Of a stretch of DNA of 64,000 bases, positions 17,119 to 25,940 are shown one piece after another. The DNA is taken from positions 124,001 through 188,000 of the forward strand of contig JAEYGZ010000036.1 of NCBI GenBank assembly GCA_023409535.1, in the 5' to 3' direction. The stretch's first letter is position 1, and every line of letters begins with the position of its first letter. This stretch comes from Bacillota bacterium (GTDB lineage: Bacteria > Bacillota > Clostridia > Lachnospirales > Lachnospiraceae). The position numbers and the translations under genes were made by a program. Under the pieces are notes generated by a model, which worked only from the letters and a program-made list of their open reading frames with translations, was not told the origin of the DNA and ran no database searches.

Positions 17119-18195
17119 ATGAGAAAGGTAAAAGTAGGAATTGTCGGCTGCGGCGGTATCGCAAACGGAAAGCATTTACCCGCAATTCAGAAAAACGGTA
17201 ATTATGAAATTGTGGCATTCTGCGATATCATTAAGGAAAGAGCAGAAGAAGCAAAAAGCAAATATGGCACACCGGATGCGCGTGTATATACGGATTATAA
17301 TGAGCTGGTAAAGGAAGAGATTGAAGCGGTTTACGTGTTAACACCGAACAAATCGCATTCCATTATTTCCGTAGCAGCCATGAAGGCAGGAAAGCATGTT
17401 ATGTGTGAGAAGCCCATGGCAAAATCCTATGCCGATGCAAAGGTAATGCTTGATACGGCGAAGGAGACCGGCAAGCTTCTGACCATCGGTTATCAGAATC
17501 GTTACCGTCAGGATTCCAAGTATTTAAAGAGCGCTTGTGACAACGGTGACCTGGGTGAGGTATATTATGCAAAAGCCCATGCGGTAAGAAGACGTGCCGT
17601 ACCTACCTGGGGCGTATTCTTAAACGAAGAAGAGCAGGGCGGCGGTCCGTTAATCGATATCGGAACCCATGCACTTGACCTGACCCTCTGGATGATGAAT
17701 AATTACGAGCCGGAGTCAGTAACCGGTTCCGTATACCGTAAGCTTGCGGAGCAGACGGAACAGGGGAATGCGTTCGGAGAGTGGGATCCCAAGGAATTTA
17801 CCGTAGAAGATTCTGCATTTGGTTTTATTAAGATGAAGAATGGTGCAACCATTCACTTAGAATCCTCCTGGGCTTTGAATACGCTTGAGGTTGATGAAGC
17901 AAAAACCAGCCTCTGCGGAACCAAAGCAGGTGCAGACATGAAAGACGGCCTGCGTATTAACCGCGTGCAGTACAATAAGCAAACAGTTGAAAAGCCGGAT
18001 TTAAAATCAGGCGGCGTTGCATTCTATTCAGGAAAAAGCGAAGATGCACCGGATATTGAGCAGCAGATTTTCTATGATGCGGTTGCAAACGGTAAGGAGC
18101 TTGTTGTAAAGCCTGAGCAGGCAATTGTTGTTACAAGAATCCTTGAGGCGATTTATGAGTCTGCTCATACCGGCAGAACGGTTTATTTTGATTAA
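17119..18195 (+). CDS. Gfo/Idh/MocA family oxidoreductase (second)
   Basis: A protein of 358 residues. NAD(P)-binding GIVGCGGIANGKHLPA is at about 8-23, catalytic MCEKPMA near 96, GYQNRYRQDS near 121, and DIGTHALDLTLW (about 178-189) gives the His/Asp pair. It differs clearly from the other dehydrogenase in the operon, so the two probably act on different positions or substrates. ACGGAGG lies 10 bases upstream of the start. It is the last gene; a 14-pair terminator follows after 41 bases. No transporter, kinase or hydrolase is encoded with it. Confidence 0.92.
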   Translation: MRKVKVGIVGCGGIANGKHLPAIQKNGNYEIVAFCDIIKERAEEAKSKYGTPDARVYTDYNELVKEEIEAVYVLTPNKSHSIISVAAMKAGKHVMCEKPMAKSYADAKVMLDTAKETGKLLTIGYQNRYRQDSKYLKSACDNGDLGEVYYAKAHAVRRRAVPTWGVFLNEEEQGGGPLIDIGTHALDLTLWMMNNYEPESVTGSVYRKLAEQTEQGNAFGEWDPKEFTVEDSAFGFIKMKNGATIHLESSWALNTLEVDEAKTSLCGTKAGADMKDGLRINRVQYNKQTVEKPDLKSGGVAFYSGKSEDAPDIEQQIFYDAVANGKELVVKPEQAIVVTRILEAIYESAHTGRTVYFD

Positions 18196-18236
18196 GGCAG
18201 ATCAATTGATCTAATAAATAAGTATAACAGGTTAAG

Positions 18237-18279
18237 ATAGGGTGCCGCAGTAAGGAAACAGCTGCGGCATCCTATTTTG
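18237..18279 (+). terminator. Rho-independent terminator of the isomerase/dehydrogenase operon
   Basis: ATAGGGTGCCGCAG pairs with CTGCGGCATCCTAT (one G-T pair) around an 11-base loop and is followed by TTTTG. Confidence 0.88.
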
Positions 18280-18410
18280 TTGAAGGTATTATCGAAGAAG
18301 AGTGTGGATTTTTTCAGTAATCGGTTGTATAATCTTTTTCATATGAAATGAGAATGCTTATGATTGGATTGTTAATGAAGAAAGCATAAACGACAATGAT
18401 GGAGGCTATT

Positions 18411-19466
18411 TTGAAGACACAGGATTTTTATTATGATTTACCGGAAGAATTAATCGCACAGGATCCTCTGGAGGACCGTTCAAGTTCAAGACTTTTGGTT
18501 CTTGATAAGGAAACCGGAGCAATGGAACATAAAATATTCAGAAATATCACTCAGTACCTTAGAAAGGGGGATTGTCTGGTTATCAATAATACCAAGGTAA
18601 TTCCCGCAAGACTGATCGGAGAGAAGCTGCACGATCACCAAACCGCCCAGGGGCAGGAAGCCCATGGTGCCAGAATAGAGCTTCTGCTGCTCAAACGCAG
18701 GGAGAAGGATATCTGGGAAACACTGGTCAAACCGGGGAAGAAGGCGAGACCGGGAACCAAGATAAGCTTTGGAGGCGGGATTCTGACCGGAGAGATTATC
18801 GATATGCTTGAGGAAGGTAATCGTCTTGTTCAATTCCGTTATCAGGGCATTTTCGAGGAGATTTTGGATCAGCTGGGTCAGATGCCGTTACCGCCCTATA
18901 TTACACATGAGCTTGCGGACAAGAACCGCTATCAGACCGTATATGCCAAATATGAAGGCTCTGCGGCAGCACCTACTGCCGGTTTGCATTTTACCAAAGA
19001 GCTTTTGGCAGAGATTGAAGCAATGGGAATTCCTATTGCAAATGTTACACTGCATGTTGGTCTTGGAACCTTCCGTCCGGTAAAGGTAGAAAATGTACTG
19101 GAGCACCATATGCACTCCGAATTCTATCAGGTAACCGAGGAGGCAGCGGCAATCATGAATGAAACGAAGAGAAACGGCGGCAGAGTGATCTGCGTCGGGA
19201 CCACCAGCTGCCGGACGGTTGAGTCTGCAGCGGATGAAGACGGAACCATACATGCAGGGAGCGGGGACACCTCCATCTTTCTCTATCCGGGTTATCATTT
19301 TAAGGTTCTGGATGCATTGATTACGAACTTTCATCTTCCGGAATCGACCCTGATGATGCTTGTCTCTGCATTAGCCGGCAGAGATCATATTATGGCAGCG
19401 TATGAGGAGGCTGTGAAGCAGCGGTATCGCTTTTTTAGCTTTGGTGATGCAATGTTGATACAATAG
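18411..19466 (+). CDS. queA: S-adenosylmethionine:tRNA ribosyltransferase-isomerase
   Basis: A protein of 351 residues of the queuosine pathway; it moves the ribosyl part of SAM to 7-aminomethyl-7-deazaguanine in tRNA. The TTG at 18411 is taken as the start: GGAGG lies 5 bases upstream (18401-18405) and the product then begins MKTQDFYYDLPEELIAQ, the usual QueA N-terminus. ATG codons at 18396 and 18399 are in frame but precede that site. Other family blocks are PTAGLHFT (about 188-195) and TNFHLPEST near 308. No tgt gene is adjacent. Confidence 0.95.
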   Translation: MKTQDFYYDLPEELIAQDPLEDRSSSRLLVLDKETGAMEHKIFRNITQYLRKGDCLVINNTKVIPARLIGEKLHDHQTAQGQEAHGARIELLLLKRREKDIWETLVKPGKKARPGTKISFGGGILTGEIIDMLEEGNRLVQFRYQGIFEEILDQLGQMPLPPYITHELADKNRYQTVYAKYEGSAAAPTAGLHFTKELLAEIEAMGIPIANVTLHVGLGTFRPVKVENVLEHHMHSEFYQVTEEAAAIMNETKRNGGRVICVGTTSCRTVESAADEDGTIHAGSGDTSIFLYPGYHFKVLDALITNFHLPESTLMMLVSALAGRDHIMAAYEEAVKQRYRFFSFGDAMLIQ

Positions 19467-19556
19467 GTCTTTATAATCGTTTTGACGAAAATTGTATGAC
19501 TTCAAATCAAAGATTTTATAAAGTTGTTACAAAAGTTATATATTTTTAATTTTCTA

Positions 19557-19585
19557 TTGAAAAATTATAAGGAATGTGATAAAGT
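19557..19585 (+). promoter_or_regulatory. Candidate promoter of the amt1 leader
   Basis: TTGAAA (19557-19562), a 17-base spacer, TAAAGT (19580-19585). The first leader hairpin begins 23 bases after the -10 box, an arrangement shared with the second ammonium transporter gene. Confidence 0.45.
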
Positions 19586-19607
19586 ATTACCATTATATTT
19601 TGGCGAA

Positions 19608-19643
19608 GAAGTCAAGGCGACAATGCTTTGGCTTCCTTTTTTA
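19608..19643 (+). terminator. amt1 leader hairpin 1 (terminator-like)
   Basis: GAAGTCAAGGC pairs fully with GCTTTGGCTTC (two G-T pairs) around the six-base loop GACAAT and is followed by CTTTTTT. It lies more than 330 bases before the transporter start, downstream of a candidate promoter, so it may act as an attenuator. Confidence 0.75.
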
Positions 19644-19778
19644 TTACGAGGAAATTCCTGAGTAGCCAAAAATAGTGATCAATAAAATAGTAAATAAGTT
19701 ATTATATGTTATATGTAACATATTCCGGTTGACAGCTAAGCTTCATTGTATTGTGGCTGTTTCAAGTTTTGAGCTTTA

Positions 19779-19816
19779 GGGTGGAGAGCTTCTTATGAAG
19801 TTCTTTGCCCTTTTTT
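19779..19816 (+). terminator. amt1 leader hairpin 2 (terminator-like)
   Basis: GGGTGGAGAGCTTC pairs with GAAGTTCTTTGCCC (several G-T pairs) around TTAT, followed by TTTTTT. Second of three tandem terminator-like hairpins before the ammonium transporter. Confidence 0.75.
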
Positions 19817-19861
19817 ATTTTATAGAAAACTTTTTATTCAGCCTGTATATTTTAGCTTGAC

Positions 19862-19898
19862 AGCGAGGTCAAAGGATTTGCTTTGACCTCGCTTTTTC
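19862..19898 (+). terminator. amt1 leader hairpin 3 (terminator-like)
   Basis: AGCGAGGTCAAAG pairs perfectly with CTTTGACCTCGCT around the hexaloop GATTTG, then TTTTTC. The core stem GGTCAAAG/CTTTGACC is identical to the core of the first leader hairpin of the second transporter gene (21885-21914). A weaker hairpin GGGTC...GACCC (19919-19941) follows. Confidence 0.85.
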
Positions 19899-19981
19899 TA
19901 TCGTTTCTCTGGTAGCATGGGTCCGGTTGTTTGCGTGACCCTTGATATATATTTAAAATAAGAAAAGCAGGAGGGAAATGT

Positions 19982-21670
19982 ATGTATTCATCTGTCAACA
20001 CAATTTGGATTTTAGTAGCAGCTGCATTGGTATTCCTGATGCAGGCAGGATTTGCGATGGTGGAAACAGGCTTCACAAGAGCAAAAAATGCAGGAAATAT
20101 TGTTATGAAAAACCTGATGGACTTTGCACTTGGAACACCGATCTACTGGTTATTGGGTTTTGGGATCATGTTTGGCGCCGGTAACGGTATCTTCGGTTGG
20201 ATCGATCCCATGGTAAGAGGTGACTATACTCCACCGGAGGGTATTCCTCTCATGGCATTTTTGATCTTCCAGACGGTATTCTGTGCAACAGCAGCAACTA
20301 TCGTATCAGGAGCCATGGCAGAAAGAACGAAGTTTGCCGCATATTGTATCTATAGTATGGTCATCAGTGCAGTCATTTATCCGGTATCCGGTCATTGGAT
20401 CTGGGGCGGCGGCTGGTTGGCTGAATTAGGCTTTCATGATTTTGCAGGGTCCACAGTAGTTCATATGGTTGGCGGTATTTGTGCACTGGTCGGTGCCAAA
20501 ATGTTAGGACCCCGGATCGGTAAATATACAAAAGACGGTAAATCAAAAGCAATTCCCGGACACAGTATTACCCTCGGTGCTTTAGGTGTGTTTATCCTGT
20601 GGTTTGGCTGGTTTGGTTTCAACCCTGGTTCAACGGTGTCCGCAACGGGTGATGATGTGCTGGCGTCCATGAGCAATATCTTTGTAACGACCAATATGGC
20701 AGCAGCTACGGCATCCATCGCTGCCATGGTAGTCACCTGGATCAAATACAAAAAGCCGGATGTGTCCATGACCCTGAACGGTTCATTAGCAGGTCTTGTA
20801 GCGATTACTGCAGGCTGCGATGCGGTAAGCCCTCTTGGTGCGGCGATCATAGGCCTGATTGCAGGTACAGTCATTGTTTTTGCAATTGAGTTTATTGATA
20901 AGGTGTTAAAGATTGATGATCCGGTAGGAGCAGTGGGCGTTCATGGTGTCTGCGGGGCTTTTGGAACCTTACTCACCGGTTTGTTTGCAATTGACGGCGG
21001 ATTGTTCTACGGCGGCGGCTTTTCATATTTCTTAACACAATTACTTGGCGTAGTATCAGTTGCGGCATGGGTAGTTGTGGCAATATCAATTACTTTCTTC
21101 ATTATCAAGAAAACTGTGGGATTAAGAGTATCCAAGGAAGAAGAAATGGAAGGTCTTGATATTCATGAGCATGGTCTGATAAGTGCATATGCAGACTTTA
21201 TGCCGGCGGTAGATTCATCCTTTGGAGCTGAAGCTGCGGCAACTTCCGCTGCGCCCGTTCAGGAGGCTGTCCCTGTAACCAAGGTCAAGGTTGAGAGGGA
21301 AGGCACAGGACAGCCTAAGATTACAAAGGTTGAGATTATCACAAGACAGAGCAAGTTTGAAGCACTGAAGGCAGCAATGAATGCAATTGAGGTAACCGGT
21401 ATGACAGTAACAAACGTGCTTGGCTGCGGCATTCAAAAGGGTGTAACCGAATATTACCGCGGTGTGCCGGTGGAGATGAATTTGCTCCCCAAGGTTCAGG
21501 TTGAAATTGTTGTCAGTAAAGTACCGGTTGACCTGGTAATTCAAGAAGCAAGAAAGGCTTTGTATACCGGTAATATCGGTGACGGCAAGATCTTTGTATA
21601 TGATGTTGAAGATGTGATTAAGGTTCGTACCGGCGAGACAGGATATGACGCTCTTCAGGGAGAGGAATAA
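19982..21670 (+). CDS. amt: Ammonium transporter fused to a C-terminal PII domain
   Basis: A protein of 562 residues. Residues 1-400 are an Amt channel with about 11 membrane helices (AGFAMVETGFTRAKNAGNI, later GHWIWGGGW and a twin-His region). A linker of about 40 residues rich in Ala and Val leads to a complete PII (GlnB/GlnK) domain at about 445-555, with T-loop TEYYRGVPVEMNLLPK and C-terminal GDGKIFVYDVEDV and RTGETG. The position equivalent to E. coli Tyr51 is Val, so uridylylation there is unlikely. PII normally plugs Amt in trans; here it is covalently attached. AGGAGGG precedes the ATG. Confidence 0.95.
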   Translation: MYSSVNTIWILVAAALVFLMQAGFAMVETGFTRAKNAGNIVMKNLMDFALGTPIYWLLGFGIMFGAGNGIFGWIDPMVRGDYTPPEGIPLMAFLIFQTVFCATAATIVSGAMAERTKFAAYCIYSMVISAVIYPVSGHWIWGGGWLAELGFHDFAGSTVVHMVGGICALVGAKMLGPRIGKYTKDGKSKAIPGHSITLGALGVFILWFGWFGFNPGSTVSATGDDVLASMSNIFVTTNMAAATASIAAMVVTWIKYKKPDVSMTLNGSLAGLVAITAGCDAVSPLGAAIIGLIAGTVIVFAIEFIDKVLKIDDPVGAVGVHGVCGAFGTLLTGLFAIDGGLFYGGGFSYFLTQLLGVVSVAAWVVVAISITFFIIKKTVGLRVSKEEEMEGLDIHEHGLISAYADFMPAVDSSFGAEAAATSAAPVQEAVPVTKVKVEREGTGQPKITKVEIITRQSKFEALKAAMNAIEVTGMTVTNVLGCGIQKGVTEYYRGVPVEMNLLPKVQVEIVVSKVPVDLVIQEARKALYTGNIGDGKIFVYDVEDVIKVRTGETGYDALQGEE

Positions 21671-21830
21671 TTTTAATCGCGGATACCTGATCATATCGGT
21701 AAGAAAACCCGGCAATCAGCTCTTGCCGGGTTTATTTTTTTGCCTGGCAGAAGAAAAGCCTATGTGAGTGTCAACTTGAATAGCAAGATAATATAATATA
21801 TTAAATTTACAATAAATAGAAAAATATATC

Positions 21831-21859
21831 TTGAAATGGACAAAAAAGTGTGCTACACT
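21831..21859 (+). promoter_or_regulatory. Sigma-A promoter of the amt2 gene
   Basis: TTGAAA (21831-21836), exactly 17 bases, TACACT (21854-21859). The leader hairpin starts 26 bases after the -10 box. Confidence 0.7.
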
Positions 21860-21884
21860 CAGTTCAAATTCAATTATGACAACA

Positions 21885-21914
21885 GGGTCAAAGCTTTGCA
21901 GCTTTGACCTTTTT
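21885..21914 (+). terminator. amt2 leader hairpin 1 (terminator-like)
   Basis: GGTCAAAGC pairs with GCTTTGACC around the hexaloop TTTGCA, followed by TTTTTA. It lies about 110 bases before the transporter start and directly after its promoter, so full transcription requires readthrough. The stem matches hairpin 3 of the amt1 leader. Confidence 0.85.
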
Positions 21915-21932
21915 ATATTTCGTGAAGACAAT

Positions 21933-21970
21933 GGAGTCGGGATGCGCGCGTAACCCCGGCTCCATTTTTC
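21933..21970 (+). terminator. amt2 leader hairpin 2 (terminator-like)
   Basis: GGAGTCGGG pairs with CCCGGCTCC (one G-T pair), with GCGCGC in the loop, followed by ATTTTTC. Second tandem hairpin in the leader. Confidence 0.75.
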
Positions 21971-22021
21971 ATAAGTATAATAAAAGTTTGAATTGAACAA
22001 ATAAGAATGGGGGAATGAAGT

Positions 22022-23362
22022 ATGGATGTAAAAGTGACAATGGACACTATGTGGGTCCTGATAGCAGGTATGCTGGTATTTTTTATGAATTTGGGCTTTG
22101 CCTGTGTTGAATCCGGTTTTGCACGGTCAAAAAATGCTGTTAATATTTTATCAAAAAATTTAATTGTTTTTGCGGTATCCTCATTGGGATTTTTATTGCT
22201 TGGATTTGGCTTGATGTTCGGAGACGGCAACGGTTTCATTGGGCTGAAGGGACTTTTCCTGGTATCGGGAGCTGACAATTCTCCGGTAACCGATGCATAC
22301 GAGGGAGTTTATTCCGCCCTGTCCTGGACCGGTGTACCGTTATTTGCAAAGTTTTTCTTTCAATTAGTCTTCTGCGGAACGGCAGCAACGATTGTATCCG
22401 GTGCGGTAGCAGAAAGAATTAAATATTTATCGTTTATTATCTTTTCCTTTGTTTTAACCTTGGTGATCTATCCCATCGTCGGGCATTGGATCTGGGGCGG
22501 CGGCTTCCTTGCGGGACTGGGCTTTCTGGATTTTGCCGGCGATACGGTCGTTCATTCTGTCGGAGGATGGGCTGCACTGGCAGGTGTATTAATTCTTGGT
22601 CCAAGAGTTGGAAAATATGCGAAAAACGGCAAGATCAATCCAATTCCCGGCCATAATATGAGTATTGCAGTGATCGGTTTATTTGTTCTCTGGCTGGGCT
22701 GGTTCGGTTTTAATCCCGGCTCCACCATGGCTGCGGACCCGACATCGATTTCTCATATTGTTATGACTACCAATACGGCGGCGATCGTTGCAACACTGAC
22801 CGCCACCATCACCTCGTGGATTGTAATTGGAAAGCCTGACCTGGGCATGACCATCAACGGCTGCCTGGCAGGTCTTGTGGGGATTACCGGAAGCTGTGCC
22901 TTTGTGAGTGTTCTCAGTGCAATGATTATCGGGGCGATTTGCGGTGTGATTGTAATCTTTGCTGTTATGTTCTTTGACCGTGTTAAAATTGATGACCCGG
23001 TAGGTGCGATCTCCGTACATTTGATAAACGGTATCTTTGGTACGGTTGCAGTCGGTCTGTTTGCGCAGGATGGGATTGGGGGAGTCTCATCGGCAAACGG
23101 ATTGTTCTTCGGCGGCGGCTTTGATTTACTGGGAGCACAGTTGATCGGCGTACTTACGGTAGGAGCATTTACCTTCGGGTCGGCAATGCTCGTCTGGTAT
23201 GCGATTAAAAAGACGGTCGGCCTCAGAGTTTCCTTAAAGGAAGAGATTGAAGGACTTGATATTTATGAGCATGGTAATCAGGCATATCCCGATTTTCAGC
23301 CGGTGCTGCATAAGTATACGGTCGTAAGTCAGGAGACCGATCTTGAAGAAGAAGTAAGCTAA
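22022..23362 (+). CDS. amt: Ammonium transporter
   Basis: A protein of 446 residues with the Amt signature helices (MNLGFACVESGFARSKNAVN near 24-43, GHWIWGGGF near 157, FGWFGFNPGST-like stretch near 228) and a cytoplasmic tail KKTVGLRVSLKEEIEGLDI that is shared with the first transporter. Unlike that protein it stops after the tail and has no PII domain. It uptakes ammonium or ammonia through the cell membrane. A separate glnK gene is not adjacent, so the fused PII of the neighbour is the only PII in view. The two transporter genes look like a tandem duplication. Confidence 0.95.
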   Translation: MDVKVTMDTMWVLIAGMLVFFMNLGFACVESGFARSKNAVNILSKNLIVFAVSSLGFLLLGFGLMFGDGNGFIGLKGLFLVSGADNSPVTDAYEGVYSALSWTGVPLFAKFFFQLVFCGTAATIVSGAVAERIKYLSFIIFSFVLTLVIYPIVGHWIWGGGFLAGLGFLDFAGDTVVHSVGGWAALAGVLILGPRVGKYAKNGKINPIPGHNMSIAVIGLFVLWLGWFGFNPGSTMAADPTSISHIVMTTNTAAIVATLTATITSWIVIGKPDLGMTINGCLAGLVGITGSCAFVSVLSAMIIGAICGVIVIFAVMFFDRVKIDDPVGAISVHLINGIFGTVAVGLFAQDGIGGVSSANGLFFGGGFDLLGAQLIGVLTVGAFTFGSAMLVWYAIKKTVGLRVSLKEEIEGLDIYEHGNQAYPDFQPVLHKYTVVSQETDLEEEVS

Positions 23363-23393
23363 GAACGTTATACCATGTGGTTCTGAATAACAA

Positions 23394-23432
23394 AAGAGCG
23401 TCGCTGGAATTAACCTGCGGCGCTCTTGATCT
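23394..23432. terminator. Rho-independent terminator between convergent genes
   Basis: AAGAGCGTCGC pairs with GCGGCGCTCTT around a 12-base loop. T-rich sequence is modest on the plus strand (TGATCTTGG) and better on the minus strand (TTTTGTTATT). Confidence 0.75.
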
Positions 23433-23455
23433 TGGCAATATTATTAAGGATAGGA

Positions 23456-24856
23456 TTATTTCTTTCTCTTGGCAAGAATACTTCTTGCCACACTGATACC
23501 GTTGGCGGAAGCCTGCTGTAAGCCTCTGGTTACGGCGGCACCGTCTCCGATGGCACGAAGTCCTTCAATGCTGGTCTCAAAATCCGTATTTACCACAACC
23601 TTGTTGGAATAGAATTTAACCTCGACACCGTACAGTAAGGTTTCATCACTGGCGATACCGGGAGTAACCTTATCCAGAGCCAGAAGCATCTCCTTGATAT
23701 CCACCATAATACGGTGGGGGAATACTAAGGACAAATCGCCCGGGATAGCATCCTTTAGAGTTGGGATCAGGTTATTTCTGCAGAGACGCTCCTCTGTGGT
23801 TCTTCTGCCCCTCTGGAAATCTCCGAAGGTCTGAACTAAGATTCTGCCGCCGCAGAGCATATTGGATAACTGAGCGATATGCTTACCATATTCAATGGGT
23901 GTCTTAAAGGGTTTTGTAAAGTTCTTGGACACCAGGATGGCAAAGTTCGTGTTATTTGTCTTAAATTCCTTTGATTTATAGGCATGTCCGTTAACTACCG
24001 CAAGATTATTCTCGTAATATTCGGTTGCAACCTCGCCGGAAGGATTGGTACAGAAGGTACGGACCTTATCATCAAAAGTAGGAGTATAATACACCAGCTT
24101 TGCCTCATACAGGTTTTTGTTCAGGAATTCCATTACCTCGTCACGAACCTCAACACGTACGCCGATATCCACGGTTCCTACCTTTGTTTCAATACCATGC
24201 TCCTTGCAGATCTCTTTAAACCAGTCGGAGCCTTCGCGGCCGATGGCTGATACAACTTCGTTTGCATAATATGTGTCGCCTTTGGAGGTTACAATCCCCT
24301 TTGCTTTATTATCTTCAATGATGATATCCTTTACCATGGTATGAAAGACCATATCAATTCCGGCTTCCTTTAGATGCTCCTGGAGCCTGGTATAGATTTT
24401 ATAGCCCTCCTCCGTACCAAGATGACGGATGGGACATTCGATTAATTTCAGATTGGCATTAATGGCACGTCTTCTGATCTCGCGGATCTCCGCTTCCTTA
24501 TCAACACCGTAAACGTTGGTATCGGCACCGAATTTAAGATAAATATCATCGGACTCCTTAATCAGTTCCATTGCTTTGTCATAACCAAGAATATCAGGAA
24601 GATTGCCGCCAACATCAGGGGAAAGGGACAGCTTACCGTCGGAAAATGCTCCGGCACCGGCAAAGCCTGTGGTGATGGAACAGGGCTGGCAGCCGATACA
24701 TTGCTTTGTGGTTCTCTTTGGGCACATTCTCTTCTCAATCGGACGGCCTTTTTCTACCATCAATATCTTTAAGTCTTTATTTTCCTTGATTAGCTCATAG
24801 GCACAAAAAATACCGGAAGGTCCGGCACCTATGATAATAACGTCGTAATTCTGCAA
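23456..24856 (-). CDS. COG2509-type NAD(P)/FAD-dependent oxidoreductase
   Basis: A protein of 466 residues. The N-terminal dinucleotide fold is VIIIGAGPSGIFCAYEL (about 5-21); a Cys-rich stretch CPKRTTKQCIGCQPC (about 46-60) could hold a metal or disulfides; a second FAD motif is near the C-terminus (GLRAIGDGAAVTRGLQQAS). This matches the uncharacterised FAD-dependent dehydrogenases of COG2509. The start is taken as TTG at 24856 (MQNYDVIII), 8 bases after GGAG; a GTG at 24865 touches that site. Substrate unknown. It is a single-gene unit convergent with amt2. Confidence 0.85.
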   Translation of the reverse strand: MQNYDVIIIGAGPSGIFCAYELIKENKDLKILMVEKGRPIEKRMCPKRTTKQCIGCQPCSITTGFAGAGAFSDGKLSLSPDVGGNLPDILGYDKAMELIKESDDIYLKFGADTNVYGVDKEAEIREIRRRAINANLKLIECPIRHLGTEEGYKIYTRLQEHLKEAGIDMVFHTMVKDIIIEDNKAKGIVTSKGDTYYANEVVSAIGREGSDWFKEICKEHGIETKVGTVDIGVRVEVRDEVMEFLNKNLYEAKLVYYTPTFDDKVRTFCTNPSGEVATEYYENNLAVVNGHAYKSKEFKTNNTNFAILVSKNFTKPFKTPIEYGKHIAQLSNMLCGGRILVQTFGDFQRGRRTTEERLCRNNLIPTLKDAIPGDLSLVFPHRIMVDIKEMLLALDKVTPGIASDETLLYGVEVKFYSNKVVVNTDFETSIEGLRAIGDGAAVTRGLQQASANGISVARSILAKRKK

Positions 24857-24980
24857 TGACAACACTCCTTTTACATGGATTACCTGTTTGACTTCATACC
24901 TCGCTCATTCTATCACAGATCTTTCCGTAGCACAAGCAGGTAATTCATAGAATGCATATATATACACTAATGAATTATCC

Positions 24981-25766
24981 CTAAATTAAACCAAAGTGTT
25001 TCAAACCATGAGCTATCCCATCTTCATCCACATCCCTGGTAACATAGGATACCAGCTCCTTAATCTGCTGTGATGCATTGCCCATGGCGATGCTGTTCTT
25101 AACGTACCTCAGCATGGGCAGGTCATTTTCGCTGTCGCCAAAGCAATAGGTGTTTTCGTGAGGAATATCAAGATGATTGATCAGATACCGGATACCGGTT
25201 GCTTTGGAAAAGCCCTTAGGTATGATTTCATAGAATCGGTCGTTACGGTCAATAAAGTCAAATAGCTCATTATATTTCTCAAAAAAGCGTTTACCGCTCT
25301 CATGGGTATATTCCCAGGTGCATAATTTATCAAAGAACTTCTCCGGTTCCTCCCAGCTTTTGATGGGTACCTTACGATTGAGCTGATGCTCTCTTAATTC
25401 CAGCAGGATTGGATTGGTAGATGAAAAGTTATAATAGGCACTTTCGTGTCCTTCGAGAACGGCTTCGATATTCAAGGATTTCAAATCGTTGATCAGCATA
25501 TCGGCAAGGTCAGCCGGAATGGTTTTGTGAAGAAGATCCATTCCGTGGTAATTGATATAAGTACCGCAGCCGCATACATAGCCGTCAAAGCCTGCTTCTA
25601 TAATTTCCGCGTCAATCTCGGAGAGCGTTCTCCCTGTATTGATAAATGCCAGGTGGCCATTGGCCTGTGCCTGCTTTATTGCTGATTTTGTACTGTCGGA
25701 TATTTCGTAGGTCCGGTGGCTTAGAATGGTTCCGTCGATGTCAAAAAAGATGATTTTCGTATTCAT
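24981..25766 (-). CDS. Cof-type HAD family phosphatase
   Basis: A protein of 261 residues. Motif I is FFDIDGTILSH (Asp9 nucleophile), motif III Lys lies near GFSKATGIRYL (about 192), and motif IV is CFGDSENDLPML (about 215-226). A cap domain (about 85-185) of the Cof type is present. Such enzymes dephosphorylate sugar phosphates or flavin-type substrates; the specific one cannot be told. GGGAGAA precedes the start. It is transcribed on the minus strand, away from the ABC transporter operon. Confidence 0.92.
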   Translation of the reverse strand: MNTKIIFFDIDGTILSHRTYEISDSTKSAIKQAQANGHLAFINTGRTLSEIDAEIIEAGFDGYVCGCGTYINYHGMDLLHKTIPADLADMLINDLKSLNIEAVLEGHESAYYNFSSTNPILLELREHQLNRKVPIKSWEEPEKFFDKLCTWEYTHESGKRFFEKYNELFDFIDRNDRFYEIIPKGFSKATGIRYLINHLDIPHENTYCFGDSENDLPMLRYVKNSIAMGNASQQIKELVSYVTRDVDEDGIAHGLKHFGLI

Positions 25767-25940
25767 AGTATTCTCCCGGTATTAAAATGTGCGAACAATA
25801 AGATTTTCAGTCTTATTCTAGCATAGATAGACAGAAAGAGAAAGTCAAATCGTAATCCGTTTAGGTGTTTGTATGCCGGACAGAAAATAGAGATACCCAT
25901 AAAGCCGGTAAATTGACAGCAAATGGATGGAAATTAGCGG

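Noticed and set aside
18299..18330. A further family A copy (AGTGTGGATTTTTTCAG)
   Set aside because: The left arm resembles the element, but there is no TTCACAC right arm within 60 bases.
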